Positions 9,009-19,128 are shown, counted from the stretch's first letter. The stretch is DNA of 64,000 nt from Saprospiraceae bacterium (GCA_016714985.1 JADKBS010000007.1:124001-188000), one strand, 5' to 3'. The notes: generated by a model from the letters alone, not told the origin. Numbers and translations are program-made.

Positions 9009-9740
9009 CTACCACTTCCTCCTTTCCAACGAAGTCACCGTCATCGCCACAAACACCCCTATGACCGATAAGAAGTAAATTACATCCCGTGTATCAATAA
9101 CCCCCCGACTGATGGAAGCGTAATGGTAGTCAATGCCGAGCATCTGCACCACGTCATCCACCCGACCAACAAAAATGGGGAGCTTGCTGAGGAACATGAA
9201 GCCCCAATGCACGAGGAAGCATAGGAAAACGGCCATGACGAAACTGGCTATCTGGTGGTTGGTGATGGAGGAGGCAAATACCCCAATGGCCACGAATGCC
9301 GCTGCCAGTGCAACCAAGCCGATATAAGAACCGAGGATGGCACCACTATCAATGTTACCTTTCGGGCTACCCAACTGATAGACGGTAATGTAGTAAAGTA
9401 GGGTCGGCAGTAAGGCAATCACCGCCAAGGCAAGGCAAGCGAGGAATTTTCCCAATACAATTTGGAGGTCGCTCAATGGCCGGGTGGCCAACAACTCGAT
9501 GGTGCCGGTCTGGGTTTCCTCGGCAAAGGAGCGCATTGTCACTGCAGGTATGAGGAAGACGAAGACCATAGGAGCGATGTCGAACAACTGGTCGAGCGTG
9601 GCGTAGTTATAGTTCAGCAGACTGGTGTCCGGGAACACGAACATGATGAGGCCCAAAATGGTCAGGAACACACCAATGACGATATAGCCAATGAGCGAGC
9701 TGAAAAAAGTATTGATTTCCTTGAAAAATATGGTCAGCAT
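9009..9740 (-). CDS. gldF: Gliding-motility ABC transporter permease GldF
   Basis: 243 aa with six membrane segments, matching GldF: FKEINTFFSSLIGYIVIGVF at the N-terminus, RSFAEETQTGTIELLATRPL (typical of ABC-2 permeases) and a final SLERRKW tail. GldF works with GldA (ATPase) and GldG in the ABC transporter needed for gliding in Flavobacterium. Order on the minus strand is gldA, an exported hypothetical, gldF, with gaps of 39 and 49 bases, so one transcript is likely. gldG, which normally follows gldF directly, is not here: the next gene is the convergent permease. Confidence 0.9.
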   Translation of the reverse strand: MLTIFFKEINTFFSSLIGYIVIGVFLTILGLIMFVFPDTSLLNYNYATLDQLFDIAPMVFVFLIPAVTMRSFAEETQTGTIELLATRPLSDLQIVLGKFLACLALAVIALLPTLLYYITVYQLGSPKGNIDSGAILGSYIGLVALAAAFVAIGVFASSITNHQIASFVMAVFLCFLVHWGFMFLSKLPIFVGRVDDVVQMLGIDYHYASISRGVIDTRDVIYFLSVIGVFVAMTVTSLERRKW

Positions 9741-9789
9741 GGATAAGAAGTGGATAGAAATTGGAAATTAAGTGAAATTAGGAAATTCA

Positions 9790-10464
9790 TCATTCATCAT
9801 TCATCATTATATAAGCTGGATTCCTGTCCACATAAATCAGCAGGCATTTGAACAGTTTCTCATGTTGTTCTTCTTTGGGCAACTCGGTCAGCGTTTCCAC
9901 CAACAACGGGTCGTCCTGAATCCAGGATAATAGGTTTTTCACGGTGAAATCCTTCACCTCACCGGTTTGGAAATGAAGGATTTTTTCGATAAAAACCTCC
10001 TGTTCACGCTCCACATAGCCTTGCCGGTAGGGCCTACCAGTCAATGGGTTATAGGCGGCTACCCTCACTTTCTTGGTCCTGTAATCGGGGTAGGTATAAT
10101 AGCAGATTTTGCCCCGCAACTTCAAGGCCGCAAAATTGGGCAGTTCCTTGTTTATCTCGTCATTTGGCACCCGAATGGCCGGAACACCATCCATGCAAAT
10201 CGCCCATATCGAATCGAGCGGGATAGGTTGCTTAGTACCTTTCAAAAAAATCGAGTCAACCTGCGTCAGGGAAGTCTGTGGATTGGTAAACGAATGAACG
10301 ACCAACTTGGACATCGGATAGGTTGGTTGGTCGGCCTTCAATTGTTCGAGGTTGAAATAAACGCCATTGGTAAAGCGGTAATTCTTGGTGAGCAGGCTGG
10401 TGTCTTGACCAAACAACTGCCCAACGCTCAACAACAACAAGGCTATGATTATGATTTTCTGCAT
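9790..10464 (-). CDS. Exported hypothetical protein in the gld cluster
   Basis: 224 aa with a clear signal peptide (KIIIIALLLLSVGQLFGQ) and no membrane segment afterwards. I do not recognise a domain. The middle holds a KICYYTYPDYRTKKVRVAAY stretch and the C-terminal third is Glu/Leu rich. The last codons (Met-Met-Asn-Asp-Glu, then TGA) are supplied by an ATTCATC heptamer repeat that also fills the gap to gldF, so the true ancestral C-terminus may have been overwritten. Position between gldA and gldF suggests an envelope role, unproven. Confidence 0.6.
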   Translation of the reverse strand: MQKIIIIALLLLSVGQLFGQDTSLLTKNYRFTNGVYFNLEQLKADQPTYPMSKLVVHSFTNPQTSLTQVDSIFLKGTKQPIPLDSIWAICMDGVPAIRVPNDEINKELPNFAALKLRGKICYYTYPDYRTKKVRVAAYNPLTGRPYRQGYVEREQEVFIEKILHFQTGEVKDFTVKNLLSWIQDDPLLVETLTELPKEEQHEKLFKCLLIYVDRNPAYIMMNDE

Positions 10465-10503
10465 GAATCTTTTCCAAAGAATTTTTGGGCAGTTTTGCCC
10501 AAA

Positions 10504-11409
10504 TCATTTTGTAAGTTCCGTGAAAACATCCTCCACACTGACCACCTCTTTGTGCATTTCGAGCAAGGTCAGGTTGTTCTCCACCGAAAACCGGAAAATA
10601 TCGCCCCTGATGTCTTTGTTGGCATCGGCAACGATGTGCCAGCGGTTGCCCCCCAGCGATTCGGTTCGCTTAAGGTGCTTGATTTGCTGGAATTTGTTCA
10701 CGTTAACCGCTTGCTGGAACTCCACCGTGACCACCAATTCATCACTGACCCGGTTCTGCAACTGGCCAATGGCATCGTTTGCCACGATTTTGCCCTTGTT
10801 GATGATGAGCACCCGATCGCACAGGGCCTGCACCTCCTGCATGATATGGGTACTGAAAATCACGGTCTTCTCTTTGCCCAACTGCTTGATAACACTGCGG
10901 ATTTCGACCAACTGGTTGGGGTCGAGGCCACTGGTAGGCTCGTCGAGTATGAGCACTTCTGGGTCGTGTAGCATGGCCTGGGCAAGGCCCACCCGCTGCC
11001 GATAACCTTTTGACAATGAACTGATTAGCTTGTGCTGTTCCCGACCAAGCCCGGTAAGTTCCACCATATCCGCTACCCTTTTGGCGACATTGGGCACCTT
11101 GTGCAGCTTGGCCACAAACTGCAGGTATTCCCGAACGTACATTTCCTTGTACAAAGGGTTGTGCTCCGGCAAATAGCCGATGCGCCTGCGCACCTCCAAT
11201 GGGTCGGTCTCCACATCAAAGCCACAGACTTCGGCTTTTCCAGTGGTTTGTGGGATGAAACAGGTGAGGATTTTCATGGTCGTGCTCTTTCCAGCCCCGT
11301 TGGGGCCAAGAAAGCCGAGCACCTCGCCTTTGCGAGCCTCAAAACTCAGGTCGTTGACGGCTTTTTGAGCGCCGTACAGTTTTGTCAGATGTTGAACTTT
11401 TACAGACAC
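10504..11409 (-). CDS. gldA: Gliding-motility ABC transporter ATP-binding protein GldA
   Basis: 301 aa, close to the length of known GldA. Walker A GPNGAGKST, Q-loop region, signature SLSKGYRQRVGLAQAML, Walker B VLILDEPTSGLDP and switch His (FSTHIMQEV) are all present, followed by the GldA-type C-terminal beta region (ALCDRVLIINKGKIVAND). The start is taken at GTG 11409 (VSVKVQHLTKLYG): a longer reading frame back to 11547 is translation of a noncoding leader full of the GGATTGCGG repeat, and the promoter at 11545-11575 places the transcript start inside it. Confidence 0.9.
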   Translation of the reverse strand: MSVKVQHLTKLYGAQKAVNDLSFEARKGEVLGFLGPNGAGKSTTMKILTCFIPQTTGKAEVCGFDVETDPLEVRRRIGYLPEHNPLYKEMYVREYLQFVAKLHKVPNVAKRVADMVELTGLGREQHKLISSLSKGYRQRVGLAQAMLHDPEVLILDEPTSGLDPNQLVEIRSVIKQLGKEKTVIFSTHIMQEVQALCDRVLIINKGKIVANDAIGQLQNRVSDELVVTVEFQQAVNVNKFQQIKHLKRTESLGGNRWHIVADANKDIRGDIFRFSVENNLTLLEMHKEVVSVEDVFTELTK

Positions 11410-11414
11410 AGTGG

Positions 11415-11481
11415 TTGGATTGCGGATTTGGTTCCCTACGGGAATGACAAATGCGGATTGCCGATTTGGGATTGCGGATTG
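11415..11481. repeat. GGATTGCGG-type repeat in the gldA leader
   Basis: Repeated GCGGATT(T/G) units flank a small TTCCC-TAC-GGGAA hairpin. It is the intergenic form of the same family that occurs inside coding regions at 47542-47575 and throughout the megasynthase. Confidence 0.6.
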
Positions 11482-11544
11482 AAGGACCGGAAGTTGAATG
11501 CCCTCCCAATGGAAATCCGAAATCCAAAATCCATATTCGAAAGG

Positions 11545-11575
11545 CAAAGTTACTTAACTACCAACAGGAGGCAAA
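11545..11575 (-). promoter_or_regulatory. Bacteroidota-type promoter of the gldA operon
   Basis: On the minus strand TTTG (11575-11572), 19 bases, TAACTTTG (11552-11545). Both boxes and the spacing fit the consensus. The leader to GTG 11409 is about 130 bases. The remaining divergent intergenic space up to 11829 shows nothing else recognisable. Confidence 0.6.
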
Positions 11576-11829
11576 ACTTATGGCAATGCAACGCAATTTT
11601 TCTCAAAAGTAGGCTCAAACTGGGTTTTGGTTGGTTGGCAATAAAGATTGGTCGCACAACTGCACAAATTTGGGTTGCGATTGACCGTAAAACGAATTTG
11701 AGCAGCTACCTTTGGCCGTACACTATTTAATAGTGCCGACGCACCCTTCAACAATTTTCCCAAAAAACGATTCAGTAACATCCAGAATCATTTCACCACC
11801 TCTGGTGCCAATTGTTTTATCATCCTGTT

Positions 11830-14829
11830 ATGAAAAGAAATCTTTACACCCTGTTTTTCATCTTGCCATTCCTTCCAGTATTTGTTGCTGCGCAAAACTT
11901 CAACATGGAGAAGGTCTCTCGAAAGTTGTTGGAAAAAATAAGTCAATTCCCTGACGATTACCACCATGTCCATATCGTGTTGGCAGACCAGGTTGACCTT
12001 GAAGCACTCGACCAACAACTCACTGAGCAAAGGGCTATGCCAGATGAAAGAGCCAAAACCGTTATTTCGGCATTGCAGGAAAAAGCGGCTTCAACGCAGT
12101 CAAGTTTACTTGATTTGATTGCATCTTCACCACATACACTTTCCAACTCCGTTCGCAATTTTTGGTTGGCCAACGCCATTTTTGCGAAGCAGCAAAAAGA
12201 ATTGATTGCCGAATTGAGCCAAAGGCCCGATGTTGCTTGGATTGGCCTGAACGGCCCCTTGAAAATGGAATCCATGACTTTGGCACCTGCACCACCATTG
12301 GAGCCGAACAACCGGGAAACAGGGTTAGCGGCCATTGATGCACCAGCCCTATGGGCAATGGGCTATACGGGCTACGGTCAATTGGCCTTTACGAGCGATA
12401 CAGGCGTGGACCCCGACGTACCTGCAATTGCGACGCAGTTCAGGGGTTTTCACACCACCGCCAATGCGAGTTTTTTCGAGTACGATATTGACAATCAAAG
12501 CCAATTTCAGAACACAACACCTTTTGACTGCGGCTACCACGGCACGCACGTCAATGGAACCATTTTGGGGTTGGAACGCAGGACGAACGATACGATTGGT
12601 GTTGCCTTCAATGCCCAATGGATCGGCGCTGCCATCCTTTGCGGAATCAGCACAGAAGACAACGTCGCAGCTTTTGAATGGTCGCTTGACCCTGATGGCA
12701 ATCCCAACACCTTTGACGATATTCCAGATGTCATCAACAATTCATGGTACGATCCCAACCTCGATACGCTGGACTGTTACAGCGTATATATACCAATCGT
12801 ACTTGCGATGGAGGCAGCGGGTATTGCGGTCGTATTCTCAGCAGGGAACGAAGGCCCCGGCGTGGGCACCATTACCCAGCCCCATAACATCAATCTGAAT
12901 TTGGTCAATTCGTTCACAGTCGGTGCCCTCAACGGCAATTCAACAAGTCTCAACATTGCCAGTTTCTCCAGCCGAGGCCCGTCCCACTGCCCAGACCCAG
13001 ACAGTTCGCTGCTCATCAAACCGGAGGTTTCGGCACCAGGGGTGGATGTCCGTTCCTGCATCCCCGGTGGTTACGGTTTTCTTAGCGGCACTTCCATGGC
13101 AGCGCCGCACGTATCTGGGGCTATCCTATTGTTGAAAGAAGCATTCCCCAACTTGACCGGAAGGGACTTCAAATTGGCCTTGTATTACACAGCCAGGGAC
13201 CTTGGCTTCCCCGGCGAGGACAATACATTCGGAATGGGTATCATCAATGTGCTGGACGCCTTCAACTATCTCGTAGCACAAGGCCATGTGCCAGTTTCTC
13301 CTTATGTAGCTAAAGATGTGCTGGTGGTTGATTCTGAAGTCCCCAAAATTGCTTGCGATGAGGAAGTTTCACCAATTCTCTATTTTGAGAATGCAGGGAT
13401 GGATACACTTACCACTTTGGAAATCCATTATGAAATTGCCGGCGTAAACAATATAGTCGAGTGGACCGGCTCACTGGCACAGACCCAACGGGCTAAAATC
13501 CACTTGCCAACCTTGAACGTTCCAGAAGGAACCCACCGGCTGAGAGTCACGCTTGTTTCTCCAAACGGACATGCAGACGAACGTCCACTGAACAATATTT
13601 TTGAAAAAACGGTCATTGTCATTGATAGAGCACGGCTGTCTGCCACAGCAGAAGGTACAAACACCGTCTGCGAAGGCGGACAAGCATTACTAAGGGCGGA
13701 ATACGAAGGGCCAGGCATGGCGGAGGTCACTTGGTACGACGAACCATACACCAGCAATTTGCTAGGTCAAGGCATGGTGTTTGTCACACCGGCCATTGTT
13801 CAAGCGGACACATTTTATGCCCAAGCCAAATACTTAATCCCAGCTGGCCTTCCCGACAAGAACATAGGGGCAAACGGCCTTTTCGACGAGGACGAAGGCC
13901 TTCGGTTCAATGCCCTTCAACCTTTCAAACTACGTTCGGTGAAGGTTTTTGCAGAGGAGACCGGCCTTCGGCAAATAAAACTGCTCAATGACCTTTCTGA
14001 TGTGCTTGAGCAAAAAATCGTGAATGTCAACCAAGTTGGTGAGGTTGAAGTTGACCTGGATTGGAACATCCCAGTGGGCTTAAATTTCAGCATCATCAAA
14101 ACTGGCGGGAAGCCGCTTTATGGCAATACTACAGCTATTGACTACCCCATTATACAGCCGTACATCGTTTCCATCACCGGCCCAACGGACATTACCACTG
14201 ATACCTATTATTATTTCTATGACTGGGTCATCGAAATGGATGAGGTCTGCGAGCGGACCAGGGTGGTAGTGACCGCCAACGGCTCAGGTGACGCCCCAGA
14301 TGCCGCTTTTGAAATTTCAACCGACAGCGTTGATATTGCATCACCCGTTTCAATTGAGTTCACGAACACAAGCTCAGGCGATGCCAATGCTTTTGTTTGG
14401 AATTTTGGAGATGGAAATATTAGCACCACCGAAAACCCAAGCCACCAATACACACTACCAGGTGAATATGTCGTGAGCTTGTTAGTTACCAATGCAAGCG
14501 GCTGCACTGCCTTTGCCTTGGATACTGTTCAAGTCACTCAAAACGGTGTTAGCGGTACTGATCCTGACGTAACTACTCCATTCGAGAGCATCCTCGTTTA
14601 CCCAAACCCGGCGTCTGGTGAGTTGAACATTCAATTTGACTTGAATGCTGCCAAAATGGCTAGCTACCATTTGGTGGACTTGACGGGCAAAACGGTTAAG
14701 GCTGGCACTTTCCTCGCTTCGCAAAATGACCTTATGAAAGTTGATATAGGACAACTTGGAACGGGTGTTTACTTTGTCCATGTCCGTACTGCTGATTTGA
14801 ACGCCGTTTGGAAAGTGGTGAAGTTGTAG
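11830..14829 (+). CDS. Secreted subtilisin-like (S8) protease with PKD domain and T9SS sorting domain
   Basis: 999 aa. Signal peptide (LYTLFFILPFLPVFVAA), an inhibitor-I9-like pro-region, then the S8 domain with the full triad: Asp in SDTGVDP, His in HGTHVNGT, oxyanion Asn in NNSW, Ser in SGTSMAAPHVSG. Ig-like beta modules follow (CARDB-like near 510-610; an SPRY-less Ig module near 620-680). A PKD domain comes next (VWNFGDGNISTTENPSHQY). The end is a type A T9SS sorting domain (LVYPNPASGELNIQF ... GVYFVHVRT ... KVVKL). The protein should be exported by Sec, then secreted and anchored or released by T9SS. Start at MKRNLYT is preferred over an in-frame ATG 18 bases upstream. The ion-channel gene follows after 16 bases. 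Confidence 0.92.
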   Translation: MKRNLYTLFFILPFLPVFVAAQNFNMEKVSRKLLEKISQFPDDYHHVHIVLADQVDLEALDQQLTEQRAMPDERAKTVISALQEKAASTQSSLLDLIASSPHTLSNSVRNFWLANAIFAKQQKELIAELSQRPDVAWIGLNGPLKMESMTLAPAPPLEPNNRETGLAAIDAPALWAMGYTGYGQLAFTSDTGVDPDVPAIATQFRGFHTTANASFFEYDIDNQSQFQNTTPFDCGYHGTHVNGTILGLERRTNDTIGVAFNAQWIGAAILCGISTEDNVAAFEWSLDPDGNPNTFDDIPDVINNSWYDPNLDTLDCYSVYIPIVLAMEAAGIAVVFSAGNEGPGVGTITQPHNINLNLVNSFTVGALNGNSTSLNIASFSSRGPSHCPDPDSSLLIKPEVSAPGVDVRSCIPGGYGFLSGTSMAAPHVSGAILLLKEAFPNLTGRDFKLALYYTARDLGFPGEDNTFGMGIINVLDAFNYLVAQGHVPVSPYVAKDVLVVDSEVPKIACDEEVSPILYFENAGMDTLTTLEIHYEIAGVNNIVEWTGSLAQTQRAKIHLPTLNVPEGTHRLRVTLVSPNGHADERPLNNIFEKTVIVIDRARLSATAEGTNTVCEGGQALLRAEYEGPGMAEVTWYDEPYTSNLLGQGMVFVTPAIVQADTFYAQAKYLIPAGLPDKNIGANGLFDEDEGLRFNALQPFKLRSVKVFAEETGLRQIKLLNDLSDVLEQKIVNVNQVGEVEVDLDWNIPVGLNFSIIKTGGKPLYGNTTAIDYPIIQPYIVSITGPTDITTDTYYYFYDWVIEMDEVCERTRVVVTANGSGDAPDAAFEISTDSVDIASPVSIEFTNTSSGDANAFVWNFGDGNISTTENPSHQYTLPGEYVVSLLVTNASGCTAFALDTVQVTQNGVSGTDPDVTTPFESILVYPNPASGELNIQFDLNAAKMASYHLVDLTGKTVKAGTFLASQNDLMKVDIGQLGTGVYFVHVRTADLNAVWKVVKL

Positions 14830-14845
14830 TTTATAAAGCTTTAAA

Positions 14846-15814
14846 ATGAAACGGAAAATCTATTTGTGGTGGGTCGTTGTCCTGCTGCCACTTATGGCCG
14901 AGGCTGCAGAACCCCAGAAGGTCTATACAGGCGTTTACCTGATGAACCTTTACGACCTCAACTTGGATGAGCACAGTTTTTATGGGGATTTTTACATCTG
15001 GTTCAAATGGAGGGGAGAGATTGATCCAACCGGAATCGAATTCGTGAACATGGTAGAAAAATGGGGAATGTCGCAAGAGGCATTCGAAGACACCATCATC
15101 ACCCTCGAAGGCGGTTGGAACTACCAAGGCTACCGGGTCGAGGGACGGTTTTTCCATCCTTTTGAACTGGAGCGGTTCCCACTGGACGAGCACCAGCTTG
15201 AAATTCAAATAGAGCACCCAGACTACCCTGCCGATGCCCTTGTTTTTGTAAAAGACACCACCTCTGCTTCCGTCTATTTCAGGCCAGAAATGAAGCTGGC
15301 TGGATGGGATATCATGGGTTCAGAACTGGCCTCCCGAATGCACAATTATGGCACCGATTTCGGCAATCCAGACTACCCGGCCACCAATTTCTCCAATTTC
15401 AATTTTAGGTTTACCATCACCCGGCCAGTCAGTTATTTTATCTTGAAACTCCTGTTGCCACTTAGTATTGTTATACTGGCCGCTTTGGGCGCTCTATTGT
15501 TTTTCCCAAGCTATGTGGATGCCCGCATCAGCTTGCCGGTTGGCAGCCTCCTCACAGCGGTTTTTCTCCAGCAAAGCTACTCAGACGCACTGCCCGATGT
15601 GGGCTATATGGTGCTCATGGATAAAATATACCTTCTTGCTTATGCCTTGATTGCGGCGGTTATGTTCCAGTTGATTTTGACGGGCAACAAGCTCCGGCTG
15701 TTCAAGAAAAAAGAAATTGACCTCAACCGGGTGAAAAGAAAGGAGCATAAAATGGCTGCCATATTCTTGGGGATCTACTTTTTGGGGATTTTGGCAATGG
15801 TGCTATTGGTTTGA
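14846..15814 (+). CDS. Pentameric ligand-gated ion channel homologue (Cys-loop receptor superfamily)
   Basis: 322 aa. Signal peptide (IYLWWVVVLLPLMAEA), then a beta-sandwich extracellular domain with pLGIC hallmarks: VYTGVYLMNLYDLNLDEHSF, DFYIWFKWR and the FPLDEHQLEIQIEHP block. Four membrane helices follow: M1 (YFILKLLLPLSIVILAALGA), M2 (ISLPVGSLLTAVFLQQSYSD), M3 (MDKIYLLAYALIAAVMFQ) and M4 at the very end. The disulfide-bonded Cys-loop and a long M3-M4 loop are absent, as in bacterial ELIC/GLIC. Ligand and ion selectivity are unknown. The 16-base gap to the subtilase suggests co-transcription; a strong terminator follows. Confidence 0.85.
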   Translation: MKRKIYLWWVVVLLPLMAEAAEPQKVYTGVYLMNLYDLNLDEHSFYGDFYIWFKWRGEIDPTGIEFVNMVEKWGMSQEAFEDTIITLEGGWNYQGYRVEGRFFHPFELERFPLDEHQLEIQIEHPDYPADALVFVKDTTSASVYFRPEMKLAGWDIMGSELASRMHNYGTDFGNPDYPATNFSNFNFRFTITRPVSYFILKLLLPLSIVILAALGALLFFPSYVDARISLPVGSLLTAVFLQQSYSDALPDVGYMVLMDKIYLLAYALIAAVMFQLILTGNKLRLFKKKEIDLNRVKRKEHKMAAIFLGIYFLGILAMVLLV

Positions 15815-15881
15815 TGCTTGGCATACCCAGCCTAAAAGCAATTTAGCGATAGTTTCGGCAGTTGAGCCACCGATAAAGAGA

Positions 15882-15930
15882 ATTAAAAAAGCGGTTTGTG
15901 GGCTGGATGCCCACAAACCGCTTTTTTAAT
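15882..15930 (+). terminator. Terminator after the ion-channel gene
   Basis: A perfect 22-bp stem (15882-15903 with 15909-15930), 5-base loop, U6 run. Confidence 0.85.
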
Positions 15931-16134
15931 GTGAAGTTGAGGTCTTCCTCAGCTTGGTAATTATTCCCACGGTACTTAATTTACAATTAATGCGCAAAAA
16001 CAATAAATTTACCAAAATAAATATCACATTTGCGCCCTGAATTCAAACCAGTCCATTCAATTATGTGACGGCCTATCCAATCTTCCGTCATTAAACTATT
16101 CCATTTGATTCGAAAAAGGCAGCTATTTAGCTAG

Positions 16135-16240
16135 GGACGTTTTTATTGAAAAAATTGCAATTTTTTCAATAAAAAACCAAGACTGAGTTGCAAGAGGGAA
16201 AAATGAAATTTTTTCCTCTCCTCACACCCCCTCATAGATA
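16135..16240. repeat. Two-hairpin dispersed element, copy 1
   Basis: The first arm is a perfect 36-bp palindrome (16140-16175, centre TTGCAA). The second hairpin is GAGGGAAAAA...TTTTTTCCTC, followed by TCTCCTCACACCCCCTC. The same arrangement occurs at 24930-25035 and, inverted, at 38840-38945. The rest of 15931-16458 is AT-rich noncoding sequence upstream of the DUF937/OmpA gene with nothing else recognised. Confidence 0.6.
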
Positions 16241-16458
16241 GTTACCCAAAAAGGAAAAGTAGTTCGTTGAAATTAGTTGATATTAAAAAAACAGAAAATC
16301 TAAGCTTTGTGCAATAAATTTAGGCTCATTGCATTGATTTTCAATACATTATATCAATTTTATAATTTCAATTAATTTCCATTTTCTACTTAATAGCAAT
16401 GCTTTCAAGTATTGCATATTCACCAATTGTTTCACAATTCAAAACTAAAACATTTGCT

Positions 16459-17701
16459 ATGGCAAACATTCTCGATGACTTGAAAGGCATGGTTACCAAC
16501 CAAATCATTTCAAGTGCAGCAAGCCACCTTGGCGAAAGCGAAGGCGGCATCAGCAAGGCCATTGGTGCCCTGCTTCCGACCATCCTTGGGGGTTTGGTCA
16601 ATAAATCAACTGACTCCAATGCATTCTCTGGCATTTTCAGCATGCTGAGCGACAACCGCAATGCAGGTTTCCTCGACAACCTCTCCGGCCTGATTGGCGG
16701 TGGCAACCTCGCCCATGGCGACCCCAAGGATGTCGCTGGCGGCTTGATGAGCAACCTGTTTGGCAACAAAGTGGGTGGTATTCTTGATCTTGTAAGCAAC
16801 TCATCTGGGGTCAAGAAAAGCGCTACTTCCTCCCTGCTTTGGCCTAGCTGGCCCGCTCATCATGGGCTTCCTTGGCCGTAAGATCAAAAACGAGGGCCTG
16901 AACGCTGCTGGACTCGCCTCCTTCCTTGGTGGTCAGAAGAGCAGTATCATGAGCGCACTTCCTGCCGGCATGGGCAGTTTGCTCGGTTTTGCATCTGGCT
17001 TTGATGCGCCGAAAGTGAACGTAACCGATGCACCAAAAGTAGGTGGCATGAACTGGTGGCCTTGGTTGTTGGGCATTTTGGGCATTCTCACATTGCTCTA
17101 TTTCTGGAAAGGTTGCAACAAGCCAGATGTTTCCGGTGCCGTAGAAACCGTAACGGAGTCAGTGGAGAACGCAGTTGACAGCACAGCCTCAGCAGTAAAC
17201 AACGCAGCTGAAACAGTGGCTGACGCCGCTTCCGGCCTCGGTGCCTTTTTCAAAAAGAAATTGGCTTGCGGCGTGGAACTCAACATCCCAGAAAAGGGTA
17301 TGGAAAGCAACTTGGTCACTTTTATCGAAGACAAAGCAAAGCCAGTTGACAAGACCACCTGGTTCTCTTTCGACCGCTTGACTTTTGAGACGGGCAGCTC
17401 CAAATTGGACATGGCCAAATCGGCTGAGCAAATCGGCAACATCGTCGAAATCATGAAGTGCTACCCAGCCGTGAAGCTGAAGATTGGGGGCTATACCGAT
17501 AATGTTGGCAACAAGGACAACAACATGAAACTCTCTGCCGTCCGTGCCAATACTGTGAAGGCCACCTTGGTAGGTCTGGGCGTTGACCCGAGCCGGATGG
17601 AAGCTGAGGGCTATGGCGACCAACACCCAATTGCTCCGAACGACACGGAAGAAAACAAGGCCAAGAACCGCCGGATTGACGTGCGGGTGATGGCAAAGTA
17701 A
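16459..17701 (+). CDS. DUF937-OmpA family protein, frameshifted
   Basis: Two overlapping frames make one gene. Frame 1 from ATG 16459 (MANILDDLKGMVTNQIIS) is the DUF937 domain, rich in small residues (GALLPTILGGLVNKS). Frame 2 continues from about 16842 (GPLIMGFLGRKIKNEGLNAA) and adds one membrane segment (WWPWLLGILGILTLLYFW), an Ala/Val/Glu-rich stretch and a C-terminal OmpA peptidoglycan-binding domain (FETGSSKLD, GGYTDNVGNKDNN, NRRIDVRV). Dropping one T of the TTT at 16838-16840 gives SSLLGLAGPLIMGFLG, the normal junction. The likely product is an envelope protein tethered to peptidoglycan. Either a sequencing indel or a real break. Confidence 0.8.
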
Positions 17702-17727
17702 TATCCGATTTCAACAAATTTTACCTT

Positions 17728-17764
17728 AACGGGACAAGCATCTGCTGCTTGTCCCGTTTTTTTT
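17728..17764 (+). terminator. Rho-independent terminator
   Basis: A 13-bp stem (17728-17740 with 17746-17758) followed by an uninterrupted T run to 17764. Confidence 0.9.
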
Positions 17765-17800
17765 CGGTGCCTTGAAACTGCATCTTACCTTTACGTCACA

Positions 17801-19128
17801 ATGCTCGATTCCTTTCTTCAAAATATCAAAACAAAGCAGTTGATAGCACCGGGTTCAAAAACCCTGATTGCTACCAGTGGCGGGGTGGACTCGGTGGTGC
17901 TTTGCCATTTATTTCATTTGGCAGGACTGCCATTCTCCATCGCTCATTGCAACTTTAAGCTAAGGGAAAAGGCATCCGATTTGGATAAAGCGTTTGTAGG
18001 GGATTTGGCGGCGACCCTTCAAGTCGATTTTTTTACCACCCAATTTGACACACAAGGCTTTGCTCAGCAGAACAAGTTGTCCATACAAGTGGCAGCCCGT
18101 CAATTGCGGTACGCTTGGTTCGAGGAAACCCGCCAACTGGCAGGATGCGACCAAATCGCCACAGCCCATCATTTGGATGACAGCATTGAGACCATGCTTT
18201 ACAATTTCGCAAAGGGATGTGGCCTAAGGGGTTTGCATGGGATTCTTGAAAAAAATGGCCATTTGGTTCGCCCCCTTTTATTTGCCACAAAAAGGCAGGT
18301 TATCCAATTTGCAGCGGCACATGGTATCCAATTTAGGGAGGACGCATCCAACGAATCGGACAAGTATAACCGCAATCTCATCCGCCATCATATCACGCCA
18401 GTTTTCGAAAAAATAAACCCTCAGTTCCAACAAAAAGGAGGAGATACCCTTGCGAGGATACGAGAAGCGGAAGCGCTTAATGATTTTGCCATTGACCAAA
18501 TCAAACAAGCTGTTTTTGAGCAAAATGGGGATGGTTTCAAAATTGACCATAAAAAACTGCGCTCCTACCTGCTCCAGCAACCGTGCTCTATGAATTTTTG
18601 AAGCCATACCATTTCAACAGTGACCAAGTCGCACAAATACTGCAAAGCATTGACAATCAGCCTGGTAATTGGTTTGAAAGCTCATCCGGGCGGTTATTGG
18701 TTGACCGATTTTTTTTAATTTTTTCATCAGGGGAAAATTTTGGAGGAGTAATAACTATTGACAATTTCCCCGATGCCCCCATAAGCCTCCCCGATGGTCG
18801 TTCCTTGGTCATCAACAAACTGAATAGCACTGTTGATGATCTAAGCCATGCACCTTATATTGCCTTTATGGACGAGGGCTGCTTAGCCTTTCCAATAACC
18901 ATCAGGCGTTGGCAGGCCGGCGACTGGTTCTGCCCACTGGGTATGGGAAGTAAGCGCCAGAAACTGCAAGATTTTTTTTCGAATAACAAGCTGTCGAGGC
19001 TCGAAAAAGAAAAGGTTTGGATCATGGAAAGCGGCGGGAAAATCGCTTGGGTCATTGGCTGGCGGCTGGATGAACGGTTTAAGGTCAGCCCAACGACAAA
19101 CAATATTATTCAGGCAGTGTTTTTGTAA
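17801..19128 (+). CDS. tilS: tRNA(Ile)-lysidine synthase TilS, frameshifted
   Basis: TilS attaches lysine to C34 of tRNA-Ile(CAU), an essential step in nearly all bacteria. The N-terminal PP-loop ATPase (TSGGVDSVVLCHLF) and the HLDD and GL(R/H)G blocks are in the first frame, which stops at 18601. The C-terminal domain continues in another frame (VLYEFLKPYHF, then FPITIRRWQAGDWFCPLGM, typical of TilS C-terminal domains) to 19128. Adding one C at the CC of 18574-18575 restores LLPATVLYEFLKP, so the break is a one-base deletion. Because the gene is essential, a sequence error is more likely than a real mutation. A TACCTTTA motif at 17786-17793 may be its -7 box. Confidence 0.88.

Noticed and set aside
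11410..11547. N-terminal extension of gldA back to an ATG at 11547
   Set aside because: The added residues are translation of a GGATTGCGG repeat, the promoter places the transcript start inside it, and GldA proteins begin at the GTG at 11409.
16140..16175. 36-bp palindrome as a simple terminator
   Set aside because: It lies 200 bases past the real terminator of the preceding gene and belongs to a two-hairpin element found twice more.
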